Shown: positions 7,391 through 8,376 of the stretch, piece by piece
Layout of the letters: each line of letters opens with the position of its first letter
Numbering within the stretch: position 1 is the first letter of the stretch
Assembly: GCA_964593905.1 (NCBI GenBank)
Contig: CAZQLE010000176.1
Location: 1 to 8,376 of the forward strand
DNA: 8,376 nt
Origin: CAZQLE01 sp964593905
GTDB taxonomy: Bacteria > Chloroflexota > Anaerolineae > Anaerolineales > Anaerolineaceae
Direction of reading: 5' to 3'
Made by a program: the position numbers and the translations under genes
The notes under the pieces: model-generated
Told to the model about the DNA's origin: nothing
Databases searched by the model: none
What the model saw: only the letters and a program-made list of their open reading frames with translations

Positions 7391-7439
7391 TATAACAATA
7401 GAGAGACGCCCGACGAGCGTCTCTCTATTGTTATATTTT
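7391..7439. terminator. Long palindrome, probable bidirectional terminator between umf1 and ruvA
   Basis: The arms 7391-7409 and 7417-7435 are perfectly complementary over 19 bp with a 7-nt loop (CCGACGA), and 7390/7436 extends this to 20 bp. On the plus strand it is followed by TTTT (7436-7439). The core stem GAGAGACGC/GCGTCTCTC is flanked by AT-rich segments, so either strand gives a stable hairpin followed by a U-rich tract. It lies 41 nt past the umf1 stop and 79 nt past the ruvA stop, between convergent genes, as expected for a shared terminator. Confidence 0.85.
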
Positions 7440-7513
7440 GCAAAAGCCGGGGCAGTCATTCTGATAACGACCAGCGGCCCCGCCCGGTTTTTAGCGGGTG
7501 ATTGGCGATATGC

Positions 7514-8086
7514 TCAGGAAGAAAAATACTGCAATGCGAAACGCAGACGGCTTTCCACATCCTGTGGCGCGTCGCGCGGAATGGATTGCAGCGCGGTTTG
7601 CGCTTCCATCACGCTGTAGCCCAGGGCCGTCAGGGCGTCCAGCACCTCGGCGTCGGCATCCACGCCGGTAAAGCCAGACAGGCTTTCTCCGGTCACCTTG
7701 CCCTGCATATGCAGCAAAATCTTTTGCCCGGTCCGCTTGCCCACCCCCGGCACCCGAGCAAACACATCGGGCTGCTCGCTCAACACGGCCCGGCGAATCG
7801 CATCCACGCTCAAGGTGGATAAAATCGCCAGCGCGGTTCGCGGTCCAATTCCCTGCGCCCCCAGTAACAGATCAAAAAACTCGGCTTCATCGGGCTGCTC
7901 AAACCCATACAGGGTCAACGAGTCTTCTCGCACAATCAGACGGGTGTGTAAAAACAAATGCTCACCGGGGCGTGCGGTAGAAAGCACGGCCTTTGAGGTA
8001 TATACCTGAATACCAACCCCGCCAACCCCCACCACCAGCGCATCGCTGCCCACCGTTAGCACCCGTCCTTCAAGACTGGCAATCAT
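7514..8086 (-). CDS. ruvA: RuvA, Holliday junction branch migration protein
   Basis: RuvA binds four-way DNA junctions and recruits the RuvB helicase for branch migration. The protein has 190 residues, within the normal range. An N-terminal OB-fold domain (about 1-62, MIASLEGRV...) is followed by the helix-hairpin-helix region. The two hairpin motifs are GIGPRTALAILS (79-90) and VPGVGKRTGQKILL (112-125). A flexible linker (about 129-143) leads to the C-terminal RuvB-contacting domain with DALTALGYS (150-158). The ATG at 8086 overlaps the upstream methyltransferase stop codon as ATGA, and GGGAGGAAG just before it is a strong ribosome site, so the two are translationally coupled. No ruvB follows: the next gene is convergent umf1. 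ruvC or ruvB could lie beyond the right edge or elsewhere. Confidence 0.96.
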   Translation of the reverse strand: MIASLEGRVLTVGSDALVVGVGGVGIQVYTSKAVLSTARPGEHLFLHTRLIVREDSLTLYGFEQPDEAEFFDLLLGAQGIGPRTALAILSTLSVDAIRRAVLSEQPDVFARVPGVGKRTGQKILLHMQGKVTGESLSGFTGVDADAEVLDALTALGYSVMEAQTALQSIPRDAPQDVESRLRFALQYFSS

Positions 8087-8376
8087 GGCTTCCTCCCTGG
8101 TTCGGGCGCATCGCGCCGCTGGTTATAGATCTCATACAATACCACCCCGGTCGCCACCGAAAGGTTCAGCGAATCACTGCTGCCGTTCATCGGAATGCTC
8201 ACCACCCCGTCACACAGCTTCCAGTGCGTCTCGGGCAGCCCCTGGCGCTCACTGCCCATAAACAAGATCAGCGGGCTGGGATAGCGGTAATGATGATAAT
8301 CACTTTCGGCCTTATCCGAAGTGCCAATCAAAGGCATGGCGGTTTGCTTTTTCCAGACAGAAAATTCAGCAAAGGT
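8083..8376 (-). CDS. SpoU/TrmH-family RNA 2'-O-methyltransferase, C-terminal part (runs off the right edge)
   Basis: This is the C-terminal 97 residues of a SpoU/TrmH-type methyltransferase, a SAM-dependent knotted enzyme that methylates ribose 2'-OH in rRNA or tRNA. The open frame continues without a stop to position 8376. The ATG at 8337 encodes an internal methionine, not the likely start, because conserved sequence lies on both sides. Two family motifs are visible: LILFMGSERQGLP, the SAM-binding knot motif 2, and IPMNGSSDSLNLSVATGVVLYE (motif 3, with the conserved Asn and SLN core). The substrate cannot be set from this portion, because the N-terminal domain that distinguishes TrmH, RlmB and related types is outside the window. 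The stop overlaps the ruvA start by 4 nt, so the two genes form one operon. Confidence 0.92.
   Translation of the reverse strand, partial: TFAEFSVWKKQTAMPLIGTSDKAESDYHHYRYPSPLILFMGSERQGLPETHWKLCDGVVSIPMNGSSDSLNLSVATGVVLYEIYNQRRDAPEPGRKP

Overview
The window reads as an ordinary stretch of bacterial chromosome, probably from a member of the Chloroflexi (Chloroflexota), most likely Anaerolineae-like. The lineage call is inference. It rests mainly on the membrane-anchored LysM protein with a long Thr/Pro linker, a style common in that group, and on the mix of the other genes. No phage, transposon, CRISPR, rRNA or tRNA signal was seen.

Layout, left to right. (1) Positions 1-1848, minus strand: a two-gene unit made of a PF03773/DUF318-type permease (787-1848) followed, with essentially no gap, by its usual partner, a TIGR03943/DUF1980 (YcgQ-like) membrane protein (1-777). 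(2) 1849-1966: a spacer with a GC-rich hairpin that looks like the terminator of the gene upstream. (3) 1967-2728, minus: a single-pass membrane protein with two LysM domains. (4) 2837-5752, minus: uvrA, complete and intact. (5) 5753-6020: a divergent intergenic region with one good promoter facing each way and a pair of short direct repeats between them. (6) 6021-7349, plus: a UMF1-family major facilitator transporter. (7) 7350-7513: a convergent spacer dominated by a near-perfect 19-bp stem palindrome, probably a terminator serving both sides. (8) 7514-8376, minus: ruvA, translationally coupled by a 4-nt overlap to an upstream SpoU/TrmH-type RNA 2'-O-methyltransferase that runs off the right edge.

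How the genes fit together. uvrA (nucleotide excision repair) and ruvA (Holliday-junction processing) are housekeeping repair genes, but they belong to different transcription units. The permease and its YcgQ-like partner form a conserved pair whose substrate is not established. A His-rich loop in one and Cys motifs in both hint at a metal or thiol-reactive link. The LysM protein could be co-transcribed with uvrA across a 108-bp gap, or have its own weak promoter.

I found no convincing new multi-gene system. The points most worth a second look are the metal-ligand-rich permease pair, the long palindrome between umf1 and ruvA, and the structured divergent uvrA/umf1 regulatory region.
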